The notes under the pieces: model-generated | What the model was told of the DNA's origin: nothing | Seen by the model: only the letters and a program-made list of their open reading frames with translations | Databases searched by the model: none | Shown here: positions 37,595 through 46,305 of the stretch, piece after piece | Layout: the number at the start of each line of letters is the position of its first letter | Position numbering within the stretch: the stretch's first letter is position 1 | Assembly (NCBI GenBank): GCA_963748925.1 | Contig: CAVVKG010000008.1 | Location: 186,001-250,000 of the forward strand | DNA length: 64,000 nucleotides | Source: Cryomorpha sp963748925 | GTDB taxonomy: Bacteria > Bacteroidota > Bacteroidia > Flavobacteriales_D > Cryomorphaceae | Direction of reading: 5' to 3' | Position numbers and translations under genes: made by a program

Positions 37595-39296
37595 TTAATA
37601 TCCTGCTGCTGTATCATCTGCTCTCGGATCTCCACAGCTCTGCAATTTATTTTGATCATTTACCAAAATCGCGTCTACTCTGCCAAGCGATGGAAAGTAG
37701 TCGATTTCGTGTTTTAAACTCTTTAGTTGGTCAATTAGTTCAGGATCAAATCTATTTTCTTCCAGAAATATTACATCAGGCAACCACTGGCTGTGGAATT
37801 TTGGAGCAGCTATGGCTTCTTCCAGATTCATATTAAACACCGCGGTGTTCATTATCGTCTGAAATACGGAGGTAATAATGGTTGACCCTCCCGGAGATCC
37901 TGCTACCAAAAACAGTTGCTTATTTTTCTCTACAATGGTGGGCGTCATAGAGCTGAGCATCCGTTTCTGTGGGGCTATGGCATTAGCCTCTCCACCTAAT
38001 AGTCCAAAAAGGTTTGGAGTGCCAGGCTTGGAGCTAAAGTCGTCCATCTCATTATTTAAGAAGAAACCTGCACCTGTCACCACTATTTTACTACCATAAT
38101 TACCATTCAGCGTTGTAGTTATCGACACGGCGTTTCCTTCCGCATCTACTACCGAAATATGGGTGGTTTCAGTTGACTCAACATTGATTTTTCCCCCTTT
38201 TATTTTCGAGCTTGGAGTGGCTTTGTCTGGGTCGTAATCTTTCATTCTGCCTTCCAGATATTTAGTATCCGTAAGCGTTTGATGAGGCACTTTATAAAAG
38301 TCTGGATCACCGAGATAAACAGAGCGATCGGCATAAACTCTGCGCTCCATTTCGGTAATCAAGTGAATATATTCTACAGAATTATGCTGGATAGATTCAG
38401 TTTCTGACGCTTCCCACATTTTCAATAAGTTGCTCAAGTGCAATTCCGCCGCTTGAAGGAGGAGGGAAGGAATAAATGGTATATTCATTAAAATCAAAGC
38501 TTATCGGCTTCCGCCAAATGGGTTTGTAATTTGCAAGGTCCGCTTTTGTAATTAATCCGCCACCGGCTTTCATTTCTTCTGCTATCAGGTTGGCTGTTCG
38601 GCCCGTGTAAAATTCTGACTCTCCGTTTTGGGCAATTCGCTTTAAAGTTTGGGCAAGATTAGGTTGTTTAAGAATATCGCCTTCTTTCCAATTGCCGCTT
38701 TTAGCAACAAATGGTATTTGATTTCTATTACGTATCTTAAATTCTTCTTGGTGCTTCGTAAGCAGCTTTGCCTGATTTTCAGTTATCTCAAATCCGTTTT
38801 CAGCGAGCTCAATTGCTGGGGCTATGAGTTTTACCATTGGCAGGCGACCATGTTTTTTGTGGCTTTCGAATATTCCGCTCACCGAACCGGGCACACCAAC
38901 AGACATGTGTGTATTTAGACTTTTCCCGGGAATTATATTTCCATCCTCATCGAGATACATATTGGCTGTAGCCAGAGCAGGAGCTTTCTCTCTATAATCG
39001 AGGGTGCTAGTGGTGCCATCTGCCAATCGCAAAACCATAAAGCCACCACCACCTATATTTCCTGCACGCGGATAGCACACTGCCAATGCCCATTGAATAG
39101 CTACCGCCGCGTCAACAGCATTCCCTCCCTGACTTAAGATCTCGGCTCCAATTTTCGCCGCTGCGGGATGTGCACACGACACTGCAGCATCCAGATTGTT
39201 CAGGCTTTTTCCCAAACTGATCTTGGTATCAACTTCTTGAGCAAACCCAGCCAAAAAGAAAAATAACCCAATAGCAACTCCAATTATTCTATTCAT
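37595..39296 (-). pseudogene. Gamma-glutamyltransferase, split by a one-base frameshift
   Basis: Two frames cover one gene. The N-terminal part starts at 39296 with a signal peptide (ending AGFAQ) and holds AVDAAVAIQWALAV and FPPPSSGGIALEQL. The C-terminal part in the +1 frame continues LKMWEASETESIQHNSVEYI and holds the catalytic threonine motif TTHISVVD and GSPGGSTIITSVFQ. Joining the two near 38425 by one base, at CTTATTGAAA, gives a continuous protein of about 560 residues, the normal length. The enzyme cleaves glutathione and other gamma-glutamyl compounds in the periplasm. Whether the frameshift is real or an assembly error is not known. Confidence 0.85.
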
Positions 39297-40104
39297 CTAT
39301 TACTTCTATTTTCATCACCAAAGGTTTTTTTGGCCATTCACTTTCATCAGTTTCTACTAGGGACATTTTTTCTAGAACATCCAGTCCTTCATAAATCTCA
39401 CCAAATACGGTGTGTTCACCGTCTAAATGGGGCGCGCCTCCTATGGTTTTGTAAATATTTCTCTTCCATTCAGGGATATCTATTTCGTGGTCGCGTTCGA
39501 GTGCCATCAACTGTGGTTCCACAAAAGTTTGACCTTGTACCAAGTAAAAATTATATGCTGATGAATTCTTTTCCGGGTTTTCTTCATAGCGGCGTGCCAT
39601 CGCCAAAGCTCCTCTTTTATGGATATTTTTGGGTAAAATTTCTGGAGGAAGTTCATATCGGCCAATTAGTAAACGCTTAATTTCTTCTTGTTCCTTGTCG
39701 TTATTGCCTCCTTGAACCACAAAATTTTCTACAATTCTTGTAAATTCGGTGTTGTTGAAATAGTCGCGTTTAACCAGCATCAAAAAGTTGGCGGTATGAA
39801 TGGGGGTGTCCTCAAAAAGGCGAATTTTTATTGTTCCAAGACGGGTTGTAAGCTTCACCTTTCTTTCAGGATTCTCTTCGAAATACTGTTTTAAAAATCC
39901 CTCGGCATTTTCAGATTTTAAAATCGGAAACTCTCTCTTGGTTTTGGTGGTATCTAAATTCTTTTTCTGATTCTGAGAAGAGTCAACTTTTGTGGTTTTT
40001 ACCTCGTTTTTTGAAATTTCCTCTCCACCCTGTGAGCCGCAACCCAGCAGTATAGCAATGGAAAAAAAGACAACCCAACTTTTTCCTTTCCAAATGTCAC
40101 TCAT
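39289..40104 (-). CDS. Cyclophilin-type peptidyl-prolyl isomerase lipoprotein
   Basis: The 271-residue protein has a lipoprotein signal peptide (lipobox ILLGC, about 18-22) and a linker rich in charged residues. The cyclophilin domain (about 85-270) contains TPIHTANFLMLVKRDYF, NTEFTRIVENFVVQGGN and LDGEHTVFGEIYEGLDVLE. It probably helps fold proteins in the periplasm at the outer membrane. The start overlaps the DUF1883 stop codon by one base (TAATG) and the end overlaps the gamma-glutamyltransferase start by 8 bases, so the three are one operon. Confidence 0.92.
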   Translation of the reverse strand: MSDIWKGKSWVVFFSIAILLGCGSQGGEEISKNEVKTTKVDSSQNQKKNLDTTKTKREFPILKSENAEGFLKQYFEENPERKVKLTTRLGTIKIRLFEDTPIHTANFLMLVKRDYFNNTEFTRIVENFVVQGGNNDKEQEEIKRLLIGRYELPPEILPKNIHKRGALAMARRYEENPEKNSSAYNFYLVQGQTFVEPQLMALERDHEIDIPEWKRNIYKTIGGAPHLDGEHTVFGEIYEGLDVLEKMSLVETDESEWPKKPLVMKIEVIDE

Positions 40105-40451
40105 TATTCTAATGTATCGTCGTACTCTTCAATTTTTTCGTGATGCGTTTCGTTCTGTTCTGCGCCGTTGAGTGTCCGGTGTCTTGGTTTTACAAGCTTT
40201 GCTTTGCCTTTGATTTCAAGAGGATTGTTATATGTACCTTTTTCGATAACAGCATGCCATACTCCATCAAATGGAATGGTAAACTCTACAGGAGATTTTT
40301 CTGCATAACCACCATAATATCGGAAAGTTCTGCCGCCTTTGTATTGATTAATCTGGCTGGCGTGAACCATTAAAACTTTGGTAGGCTTATCAAAATCTAT
40401 AACAATGCGCTCTTTTGCTTTGGCATTAAATGGCTGGTGTAAGAATTTCAT
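40104..40451 (-). CDS. DUF1883-family protein
   Basis: The 115-residue protein has the DUF1883 pattern: MKFLHQPFNAKAKERIVI at the start, then NQYKGGRTFRYYGGYAEKSPV (about 36-56) and a GVWHAVIEKG stretch (about 63-72). The function of this family is unknown and no catalytic residues are known to me. It is the first gene of a three-gene unit with the cyclophilin and the gamma-glutamyltransferase. The C-terminus is rich in charged residues (ETHHEKIEEYDD). Confidence 0.8.
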   Translation of the reverse strand: MKFLHQPFNAKAKERIVIDFDKPTKVLMVHASQINQYKGGRTFRYYGGYAEKSPVEFTIPFDGVWHAVIEKGTYNNPLEIKGKAKLVKPRHRTLNGAEQNETHHEKIEEYDDTLE

Positions 40452-40500
40452 AACCTTAAATTTAGAGTCATAATGTACGAAAATTCTTTAACTGATAACG

Positions 40501-40540
40501 AAAAAAAGAAAAGCGAACTGCCTATGGCGTGTTCGCTTTT
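40501..40540 (-). terminator. Rho-independent terminator after the HEPN-like gene
   Basis: AAAAGCGAAC and GTTCGCTTTT form a 10-bp stem at 40509-40540 around a 12-base loop, and the minus strand then continues into a T run (40501-40507). It closes the transcription unit of the gene at 40732-41511. The 180 bases between 40552 and 40731 hold no gene. Confidence 0.75.
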
Positions 40541-40731
40541 CGGTGCTCTGCTCAAAGCAACCATCAGAAGATTTTTTCCCTTTCGGGATATACTAAAGGT
40601 AAAGATATAATGTTCTCAAACCCACACTTTCCAATCATCGCATTAGCTCAATTAAGGAACGGTAGAAAAAGATAATCGTGCGGGAGAGCTACGGTGATTC
40701 CTCACCGAAAATAAGGATGGAAAGGTGTTTT

Positions 40732-41511
40732 TTAGCCTTTTTTATTTGGTAATATCTGGTATTCAAAAACTACACGATCGTCGTATCCAAGTGGGTAGGC
40801 GTGAAATTTTCTTGGACTCCTAATTGTAATGCTGAGTTGGGCTTGTTTTTGAACATGCTTTGGAGCAACTTTAAAAAAGAGAATATTCCCAGATTGCCAT
40901 TTGTCGCCATGGAGCTTATACTCAAGCGGCATTCCCTCAGGATCGTGCGCTTGAACAATGAACTCCACAGTCATGTCAGGGTGTAGATTACAATTGGTCT
41001 TTACTCTTCTCGGTTTTCCGGGTACCCACATGTTTCCAAGGCTGTCTTTGATATACTCTACTCTTGGGTAGCCTTCTTTGCCAATTTCCATGAGGCTGCG
41101 AAATGCTGTAATCTTTGAGCGCAGCTCGCCTGAAATACCGAGAATAAGGTGTTTTTGATAGACTAAAAGTTCTCTTCTCTGCATATCGGGGTGGCGGTAC
41201 TTTTCCAGGATTTTCAAGTAGGCTAGTAACTGATCACGATCGGTAAAAGCAGCTTGAAAATCTCCAATCCAGTTCTGCGAAATCAAGTCGTAAAGATCCT
41301 CGTAAGGGGCATAGTACAGAAGTCGTTCTTCACCTGAGTTTGGAGCAGAGTCGGTCTCTGACTGGGCTTTGCGCTCATTCCACATGTCTACGCGCGCTGC
41401 AGGGATACCGCATTTTTCGGGCCATTCGGTTCCTAAGTTGCGCTCCAGACTGTATTCTAAAAAGTCTCGTAAAGCATTCTCTGAATCTTTTATCGATTGT
41501 CCTATATCCAT
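40732..41511 (-). CDS. HEPN/Swt1-like protein with an Ig-like C-terminal domain
   Basis: The 259-residue protein has a helical N-terminal part (about 10-150) that looks like the Swt1-type HEPN fold: ALRDFLEYSLERNLGTEWPE near residue 13, LYYAPYEDLYDLISQNW (about 65-81) and YRHPDMQRRELLVYQKHL (about 104-121). The usual RNxxxH catalytic motif of HEPN RNases is not clearly present, so it may be non-catalytic. The C-terminal 100 residues (from about 155) read as a beta-sandwich (VEFIVQAHDPEGMPLEYKL). It has its own terminator and no obvious partner. Function is not known. Confidence 0.65.
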   Translation of the reverse strand: MDIGQSIKDSENALRDFLEYSLERNLGTEWPEKCGIPAARVDMWNERKAQSETDSAPNSGEERLLYYAPYEDLYDLISQNWIGDFQAAFTDRDQLLAYLKILEKYRHPDMQRRELLVYQKHLILGISGELRSKITAFRSLMEIGKEGYPRVEYIKDSLGNMWVPGKPRRVKTNCNLHPDMTVEFIVQAHDPEGMPLEYKLHGDKWQSGNILFFKVAPKHVQKQAQLSITIRSPRKFHAYPLGYDDRVVFEYQILPNKKG

Positions 41512-41582
41512 TTCATCATCTGTTTCGTGATAGGTTAGACGCAGAAAGGAGGTTTGGTTGGCTTATTAACATTTTCAAGTCT

Positions 41583-41590
41583 TATCTTTG
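41583..41590 (+). promoter_or_regulatory. Candidate -7 box, four bases before a start codon
   Basis: TATCTTTG matches TAnnTTTG and ends four bases before ATG 41595. A TTGG at 41558-41561 lies about 22 bases upstream and could be the -33 element. If this is the promoter, the DUF1684 message would be leaderless. Confidence 0.45.
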
Positions 41591-41594
41591 CTTC

Positions 41595-42200
41595 ATGAAA
41601 AATATTCTAATTCTAGTGGTTTCTTTGTTCTCAACAACGTTTGTTTTGGCTCAGGTGGATGATAATGGGGCTGAATATCGGGAGTTTTGGTCAAAAACGG
41701 AAGCGGAATTTAAAAGCCCGGAAGAAAGTCCGCTGCCGACAGATGAAATTGCGGACTTTGACAGCATTCCACGATACCCTTACAATCCGAAATTTCGGGT
41801 AGAAGCCAGGTGGGAAGAGCGCAAATATGAGAAGCCTTTCAAAATTGAAACCTCAGATTCAAGAAAGGCTATGTATCAGAAAGTTGCCTTATTACACTTT
41901 AAAATTGGAGCAGACTCTTTGCAATTAGCGGCATACCGCAGTCTGGACTTAATGAGAAATCCGGCTTATGAGGATTACATTTTCCTTCCTTACACCGATG
42001 AAACCAATGGATTTGACACCTATGGTGGTGGGCGTTATATTGATTTTATTAAACCCCAGGAAGATTCTGTAATCGTAGTTCTTGATTTTAATATGTCCTA
42101 CAATCCTTATTGCGCATACAATGATGGATATTCTTGCCCTATACCTCCAGGGGAGAATAACTTAAAAGTAAAGATAGAGGCAGGTGCCCAGTATGAATGA
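41595..42200 (+). CDS. DUF1684-family secreted protein
   Basis: I chose ATG 41595 because it gives a signal peptide (residues 1-19, ending TTFVLAQ); the longer frame starting at 41340 has no other support. The 201-residue protein matches the DUF1684 pattern, with YPYNPKFRVEARW (about 60-72), VALLHFKIG, and LPYTDETNGFDTYGGGRYID (about 136-155). The last part has NPYCAYNDGYSCPIPP, which can be metal-binding. The function of DUF1684 is unknown. It is preceded by a promoter-like box and followed by 191 bases with no gene. Confidence 0.85.
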   Translation: MKNILILVVSLFSTTFVLAQVDDNGAEYREFWSKTEAEFKSPEESPLPTDEIADFDSIPRYPYNPKFRVEARWEERKYEKPFKIETSDSRKAMYQKVALLHFKIGADSLQLAAYRSLDLMRNPAYEDYIFLPYTDETNGFDTYGGGRYIDFIKPQEDSVIVVLDFNMSYNPYCAYNDGYSCPIPPGENNLKVKIEAGAQYE

Positions 42201-42391
42201 AATTTGCAATAGGAAACTAGCGAACCTCCAGGTTATCTCGATAAGCCTCTAGAAGCTAGCGTGTGAGATTCTTAAAGTTTGAAAGTAAGGATAAAGCAAC
42301 TGTAGAGAAAATCTCATCTAAAAACCAAATACTAGTTTGGCAATCGCACTTCTGAAATAAAGTCTGGCCAGTTAAATAAAAGAGCTATCTC

Positions 42392-43159
42392 TTACTTCTC
42401 AGATTCCTGAGTCCAAACCCGTTCGGTTACCGCTTCGCCATTTTTGAAATAAAATATTCCGCCCCATCCGTGCACTACTTTTTTATACTCATTACCTATA
42501 CCGTCTGATACAATTATTCGTTTGGTAATGGTTTTATTTCCTTCAGTATATACTTCTTCAGTAACACCGTTAGGGTAGCGATCTCCGAGTTCTTTACGAA
42601 AATCTTCTGTGCTCAGTATTGCTACGTCGCCTTCCATTTGGGTTTTGGCTGGCTGCGATTCCTTGCGCTCTTTTTCTAGCTCGCGCTCACGTTCCATACG
42701 TTCGCGCTCCTGATTTTCCCATTTTTCAAGCTTCTCTAGTCTCTCCTTTTCAGATTCTGGCTCCGGAGTGTCCTTTTCCGGCTGAATTGTCTTTTCAGGT
42801 GCTTTCTTTATCTGCTCTTTTCTCGTTTCTGCTTTCTCTGCAGCCCGAAGAGTTTCAAGCGTATCTTTCATCGAAAGTTCGATGTCAGCTATAATTACTT
42901 TTGGATAAACGTTATAAGGCCTGCGTTCTTGAGCTTGCTCGTAACTGCGAATAGCCTTCAAATAATGTCTTTCCTTAAAAAGTTCATGACCATTCTGCAT
43001 AATTGTCTGAAAGGCAACATCACTGCTGGCCTCTTTTTCTTCGTTTTCAGCAATGTTAATGCGTTCCTTCGTAGAAAGTTGGGCAAAATCTTCCTGACCA
43101 CTTACGGCCGTAATAGATAAAATAGAAAGAGAAAAAATGGAAAGAATAAAACGAGTCAT
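42392..43159 (-). CDS. Secreted TPR-like protein with charged coiled coil
   Basis: I chose ATG 43159 because it begins a signal peptide (MTRFILSIFSLSILSITAVSG); the longer frame from 43210 has 17 residues that do not fit. The protein (255 residues) has a TPR-like segment (GHELFKERHYLKAIRSYEQAQ, about 57-77) and a long charged stretch (EKERLEKLEKWENQERERME onward, about 135-170). The C-terminal region reads TEDFRKELGDRYPNGVTEEV. No family is certain. The gene is followed by the small membrane protein at 43200 on the same strand in reverse order. Confidence 0.75.
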   Translation of the reverse strand: MTRFILSIFSLSILSITAVSGQEDFAQLSTKERINIAENEEKEASSDVAFQTIMQNGHELFKERHYLKAIRSYEQAQERRPYNVYPKVIIADIELSMKDTLETLRAAEKAETRKEQIKKAPEKTIQPEKDTPEPESEKERLEKLEKWENQERERMERERELEKERKESQPAKTQMEGDVAILSTEDFRKELGDRYPNGVTEEVYTEGNKTITKRIIVSDGIGNEYKKVVHGWGGIFYFKNGEAVTERVWTQESEK

Positions 43160-43199
43160 AGTTTGGTTAAATTTCAATTTATAAACGATTAATATTTCA

Positions 43200-43577
43200 C
43201 TATGTTTCAACCTTAATGCCTTTTATTGTTTTATCATTTGATTTAAAAAAGGCAAAGTAGGATAAAAGTGCACCAAAGATGTAGCATAAGATATCCATCG
43301 TATCCGCTTCAAAAGCCATGCCGTAATAAGGAAAAACACCCTCGAAGGCTACGATGCAATATACAGTGGTAATTATCAATTCCTTATAGGATATTCTTAA
43401 ATTAAGCTTTAGAATTTCATTTGCGGCATTAATCCCCAAAATGAGAAATGGTATGAGGATAATATCTTTACCATAGAATCGAATAGTTTCTGAGCCTACT
43501 CCATACGATTGCATAAAATGCAACAAAAGGTAAGTACCTGACAGAATAAATAAAGATATGTTTTTTGTGGTACTCAA
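43200..43577 (-). CDS. Small membrane protein, VanZ-like
   Basis: The 125-residue protein has four hydrophobic segments and a C-terminal ADTMDILCYIFGALLSYFAF stretch that resembles the last segment of VanZ-like proteins. The role is unknown; VanZ-like proteins are linked to cell-envelope stress in some bacteria, but that is only a hint. It starts immediately after the stop of the zinc-ribbon gene and follows the OxyR gene, so the three are probably co-transcribed. Confidence 0.6.
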   Translation of the reverse strand: MSTTKNISLFILSGTYLLLHFMQSYGVGSETIRFYGKDIILIPFLILGINAANEILKLNLRISYKELIITTVYCIVAFEGVFPYYGMAFEADTMDILCYIFGALLSYFAFFKSNDKTIKGIKVET

Positions 43578-43883
43578 CTATCCGGATATTAATGCTATGA
43601 GCCACACTATAAACGATAAAATGGCCATGTAAATTGTGAAAAGAATATTCCCAATGGCAAAAAGTAGGCGGTAAAAGGGGTTGCTGGATTCTTGTAAATT
43701 TTTAATTTTTCGCGCCACTTTCGATTCGTTTGCCAACATGTGGGCTGTTCGCTCCTTCTTATCCTGTATGCGCCTCTGTTCTGCTATTAGTTCAGGGTCT
43801 GTAAGTGCATTGCAATGCGTGCAATGCGTTTTTGTAGAGTCGGTCCACTTGCCGCAAGCTATACATTTTCGCTCATTCAGCAT
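43578..43883 (-). CDS. Zinc-ribbon membrane protein
   Basis: The 101-residue protein starts with a two-CxxC zinc ribbon (KCIACGKWTDSTKTHCTHC, about 6-24), followed by a helical linker and a C-terminal membrane segment (FAIGNILFTIYMAILSFIVW, about 75-94). It is probably a membrane-anchored small zinc protein. It starts 16 bp after the OxyR gene and ends exactly at the start of the VanZ-like gene. Function is not known. Confidence 0.7.
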   Translation of the reverse strand: MLNERKCIACGKWTDSTKTHCTHCNALTDPELIAEQRRIQDKKERTAHMLANESKVARKIKNLQESSNPFYRLLFAIGNILFTIYMAILSFIVWLIALISG

Positions 43884-43899
43884 TTGCGAATTTATTTGG

Positions 43900-44856
43900 T
43901 TAAAGCTTTTTTGGCAAGGGACTAATCAAATCAGTTTCATCCCGCTCAAGCAATTTTTTAGGAACCAATTTTTTGATCTCTTCCACTAATATGTTAATAA
44001 TACTAATTTTAAGCTGGGCTCGGGTATGCACTAAGCTTATTTCGCGTGTGGGTTGCGGATGCTCAATGGGTTTAATATTGGCGCGGTCTGACTCGTTTAA
44101 GTCTAGAGCAGTAAGATACGGAACAAGTGTCATTCCAAAACCCTGGTTTGCGAGTTTGATTAAGGTTTCAAAATTCCCGCTTTCAAACTCCATAAGCTGA
44201 CTGCTATTCCCACTTTGCGTAAATGCTCCTTCACAAAGGTTTATTACATTGTCTCTAAAGCAATGACCATTTTTGAGTAAGAGAATATCACGTAGCTGCA
44301 ATTCGCTGTGGAGAACAAAAGATTCTTTAACCAATCGGTGGCCTTGAGGTATATATGCCATAAAAGGCTCGTAATAAAGAGGTTTTTCTATTATTCTCGC
44401 TTTTTCAAGCGGGGTTGCCAAAATTCCGGCGTCTAACTGATCTTTATCCAGCTTGTCTAGAATTTGGTCAGTTTGAAGCTCCTCAATCTTTAAATGAATA
44501 TCCGGATAATCGTTGGTTATTTTTCGTAGAAAACGGGGGAGCAAGGCCGTCGAAACAGTAGGAATAATCCCTAATCGGAAATCTCCCGATATTTGTCCTT
44601 TACTACTTTTTACAATTTCATCGATTCGAGATGCCTCCAATAGAGCAAGTCTGGCCTGGGTCAAAATTCTCTTTCCTATTTCCGTGGGCTCCACAGGATG
44701 CTTGCTTCTATCAAAAATAAGAATATCGAGCTCTTTTTCCAGTTTGCTAATTTGCATGCTTAGCGTTGGCTGTGTTACGAAACAATGGTCTGCTGCCGTC
44801 GCAAAATGTCGGTAAGTATCTACTGCAACGACATATTTCAATTGAATAAGAGTCAT
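43900..44856 (-). CDS. oxyR: Hydrogen-peroxide-sensing LysR regulator OxyR
   Basis: The 318-residue protein has the LysR winged helix at the N-terminus (MTLIQLKYVVAVDTYRHFAT) and a regulatory domain in which the redox cysteines lie in GHCFRDNVINLCEG. Counting from the start gives C199 and C208, the same numbering as in E. coli OxyR. It should form a disulfide upon peroxide and activate defence genes. A TAGTTTTG box lies 35-42 bases upstream. It heads a run with a zinc-ribbon protein and a small membrane protein. Confidence 0.95.
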   Translation of the reverse strand: MTLIQLKYVVAVDTYRHFATAADHCFVTQPTLSMQISKLEKELDILIFDRSKHPVEPTEIGKRILTQARLALLEASRIDEIVKSSKGQISGDFRLGIIPTVSTALLPRFLRKITNDYPDIHLKIEELQTDQILDKLDKDQLDAGILATPLEKARIIEKPLYYEPFMAYIPQGHRLVKESFVLHSELQLRDILLLKNGHCFRDNVINLCEGAFTQSGNSSQLMEFESGNFETLIKLANQGFGMTLVPYLTALDLNESDRANIKPIEHPQPTREISLVHTRAQLKISIINILVEEIKKLVPKKLLERDETDLISPLPKKL

Positions 44857-44890
44857 TTATAAAATCTATTAAAATGAAATTTATTATCGA

Positions 44891-44898
44891 CAAAACTA
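44891..44898 (-). promoter_or_regulatory. Candidate -7 box of oxyR
   Basis: TAGTTTTG on the minus strand fits TAnnTTTG and lies 35-42 bases before the start codon. A TTTC-like -33 region lies about 20 bases upstream. The surrounding AT-rich stretch could hold an OxyR autoregulatory site, but no consensus was recognised. Confidence 0.35.
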
Positions 44899-44973
44899 AA
44901 ACAATTATTCCGTTTAATTGAAACCTTTTGAGGCTATTTTAGTAGATATGGAAAGATAAAAAACCCCATTTAA

Positions 44974-45663
44974 ATGAACTACTCTTTCAGAATTTTCACC
45001 CTCTGCCTGCCAATTTTAGTCTTGGTTTCCTGTGATAAAGATCCGGAACAAACGGGTTGTACAGATCAGTATGCGGTAAATTATGACCCCGGAGCACTTA
45101 AAGAAGACGGATCCTGTGTTTATAATGATGCAGAGCAAATCATCTGGTCCGAAGGAATGGGTGGTGGCTGGAATGATGATTTATTGCAAGGAGCCTTTCG
45201 GATGGACGTTTGCTCGGGAGAGATTACTGAAATAGTTCAAGAACTTGACTCGGTCTCGATGGAGCACAGCTTATACTTTGGAACCGGAGGAGACACACAA
45301 CACAGATCTTACTTCTCTGTAATTAACGAGCAAAATGCTCGAGACTTCGCAGAAGGAAGTTTGAGAATGGGTATTCGCGTTTCCGATACAAAATCAGGAG
45401 CCCCGGAGTATATTCGACTCTACATTGGTGGTAAAATTCTTCAAACCGAAAGCTGTGATCCACATCGAAGGAGCGATTTTGTCGAGATTTCTACACATTC
45501 ATTCAATGATTCGATTTATACACCTGTTAATATTCCTCTTCGCGATTTTGATCAAATAATGATGGCGCATGTGAATGTCGTTTGTGGAATTCAATTTGAA
45601 GGTGAAAGAAGCACTGGAATTGAGGTGAGCGAAATTCGCTGGGTGGCCAACAAGCTAGATTAA
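44974..45663 (+). CDS. Lipoprotein with a TGCTD/EDGSC cysteine module
   Basis: The 229-residue protein has a lipoprotein signal peptide with the lipobox LVSC (about 17-20), followed by the Bacteroidota cysteine module GCTDQYAVNYDPGALKEDGS (about 28-47). This module is often found in secreted proteins of this phylum. The rest has no recognised domain and two further cysteines. It ends at a terminator (45681-45709) and is transcribed away from oxyR. Confidence 0.8.
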   Translation: MNYSFRIFTLCLPILVLVSCDKDPEQTGCTDQYAVNYDPGALKEDGSCVYNDAEQIIWSEGMGGGWNDDLLQGAFRMDVCSGEITEIVQELDSVSMEHSLYFGTGGDTQHRSYFSVINEQNARDFAEGSLRMGIRVSDTKSGAPEYIRLYIGGKILQTESCDPHRRSDFVEISTHSFNDSIYTPVNIPLRDFDQIMMAHVNVVCGIQFEGERSTGIEVSEIRWVANKLD

Positions 45664-45680
45664 AAAACATTAAACAAAAA

Positions 45681-45709
45681 AATCCCGCGATTGTCGCGGG
45701 ATTTTTTTT
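45681..45709 (+). terminator. Rho-independent terminator
   Basis: AATCCCGCGA, loop TTG and TCGCGGGATT form a 10-bp stem followed by a T run. It ends the lipoprotein gene at 45663. The region after it up to 45923 holds no gene. Confidence 0.85.
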
Positions 45710-45847
45710 GGCAATAAATAAAATCTCTCTTAGCGCACAAGGGTTAGTATTACCTTATTAGCTTTGATATCTGACCACAGGGTGACCTTCTCGAGCAATC
45801 TCTTTCTGACTAAGCAGATGTGAGAGTGTTCAGAAAAAACGAGGTGG

Positions 45848-45868
45848 CCTGAACCACAAGTGGTCAGG
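45848..45868. repeat. Imperfect dyad in a non-coding stretch
   Basis: CCTGAACCAC and GTGGTCAGG face each other across AA, with one bulged base. The position, 55 bases downstream of the Spy-like gene (minus strand) and before the terminator of the opposite gene, does not suggest a terminator, so it could be an operator or a small hairpin. Evidence is weak. Confidence 0.25.
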
Positions 45869-45923
45869 ATGTTTCGATTAGAAAGTGCTAGTAAACAGAA
45901 TTAGACAGCTAATTCTAAAATTA

Positions 45924-46295
45924 TCAATCTTCAATCCTTTCCATTCTTTCTTCAAGATTCTCATCGAGCTGCGGCTTAATCTCTTTTTGATATTTAGCCC
46001 ATTCATCTGCGGTAAGCATACCCTGAATTTGTTTTTGGATATTGAGCTCAAGCGTATTTAACTGCGCTTTTTTTTCATCAATTTCCAGCATCAATTTTTC
46101 TTTTTGCTGTCTTTTTGCTTCCATCATTTGGCCCAATTCCTGTATTTGTGCCGGTTCAAGGTTCAAACCGTTGACAATTAGACTCATTTGCTCCTGCATT
46201 TCAGCTTTGGTTTCGTATTTTTCTGAGGTTTCCTGAGCATTTGAAATCCCAGCAGTGGCAAGCATTGCAGCGAATAAAGTAATTTTTAAATTCAT
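45924..46295 (-). CDS. Spy/LTXXQ-like periplasmic protein
   Basis: I chose ATG 46295 (MNLKITLFAAMLATAG), which gives a signal peptide ending SNAQ. The mature part is helical and charged, with LNLEPAQIQELGQMMEAKRQ and LEIDEKKAQLNTLELNIQ, which resembles small periplasmic Spy/CpxP-type chaperones. The family call is tentative. It starts 10 bp after the cytochrome c/PHM gene on the same strand, so it may belong to that operon. Confidence 0.6.
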   Translation of the reverse strand: MNLKITLFAAMLATAGISNAQETSEKYETKAEMQEQMSLIVNGLNLEPAQIQELGQMMEAKRQQKEKLMLEIDEKKAQLNTLELNIQKQIQGMLTADEWAKYQKEIKPQLDENLEERMERIED

Positions 46296-46305
46296 CATTT
46301 TAGAT

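Noticed and set aside
41340..41594. Long in-frame extension of the DUF1684 gene from ATG 41340
   Set aside because: The extension overlaps the opposite-strand HEPN-like gene, and the later ATG gives a good signal peptide directly after a promoter-like box.
44857..44973. A defined OxyR binding site between oxyR and the lipoprotein gene
   Set aside because: The region is AT-rich with several partial repeats, but no spaced ATAG-like OxyR consensus was found.
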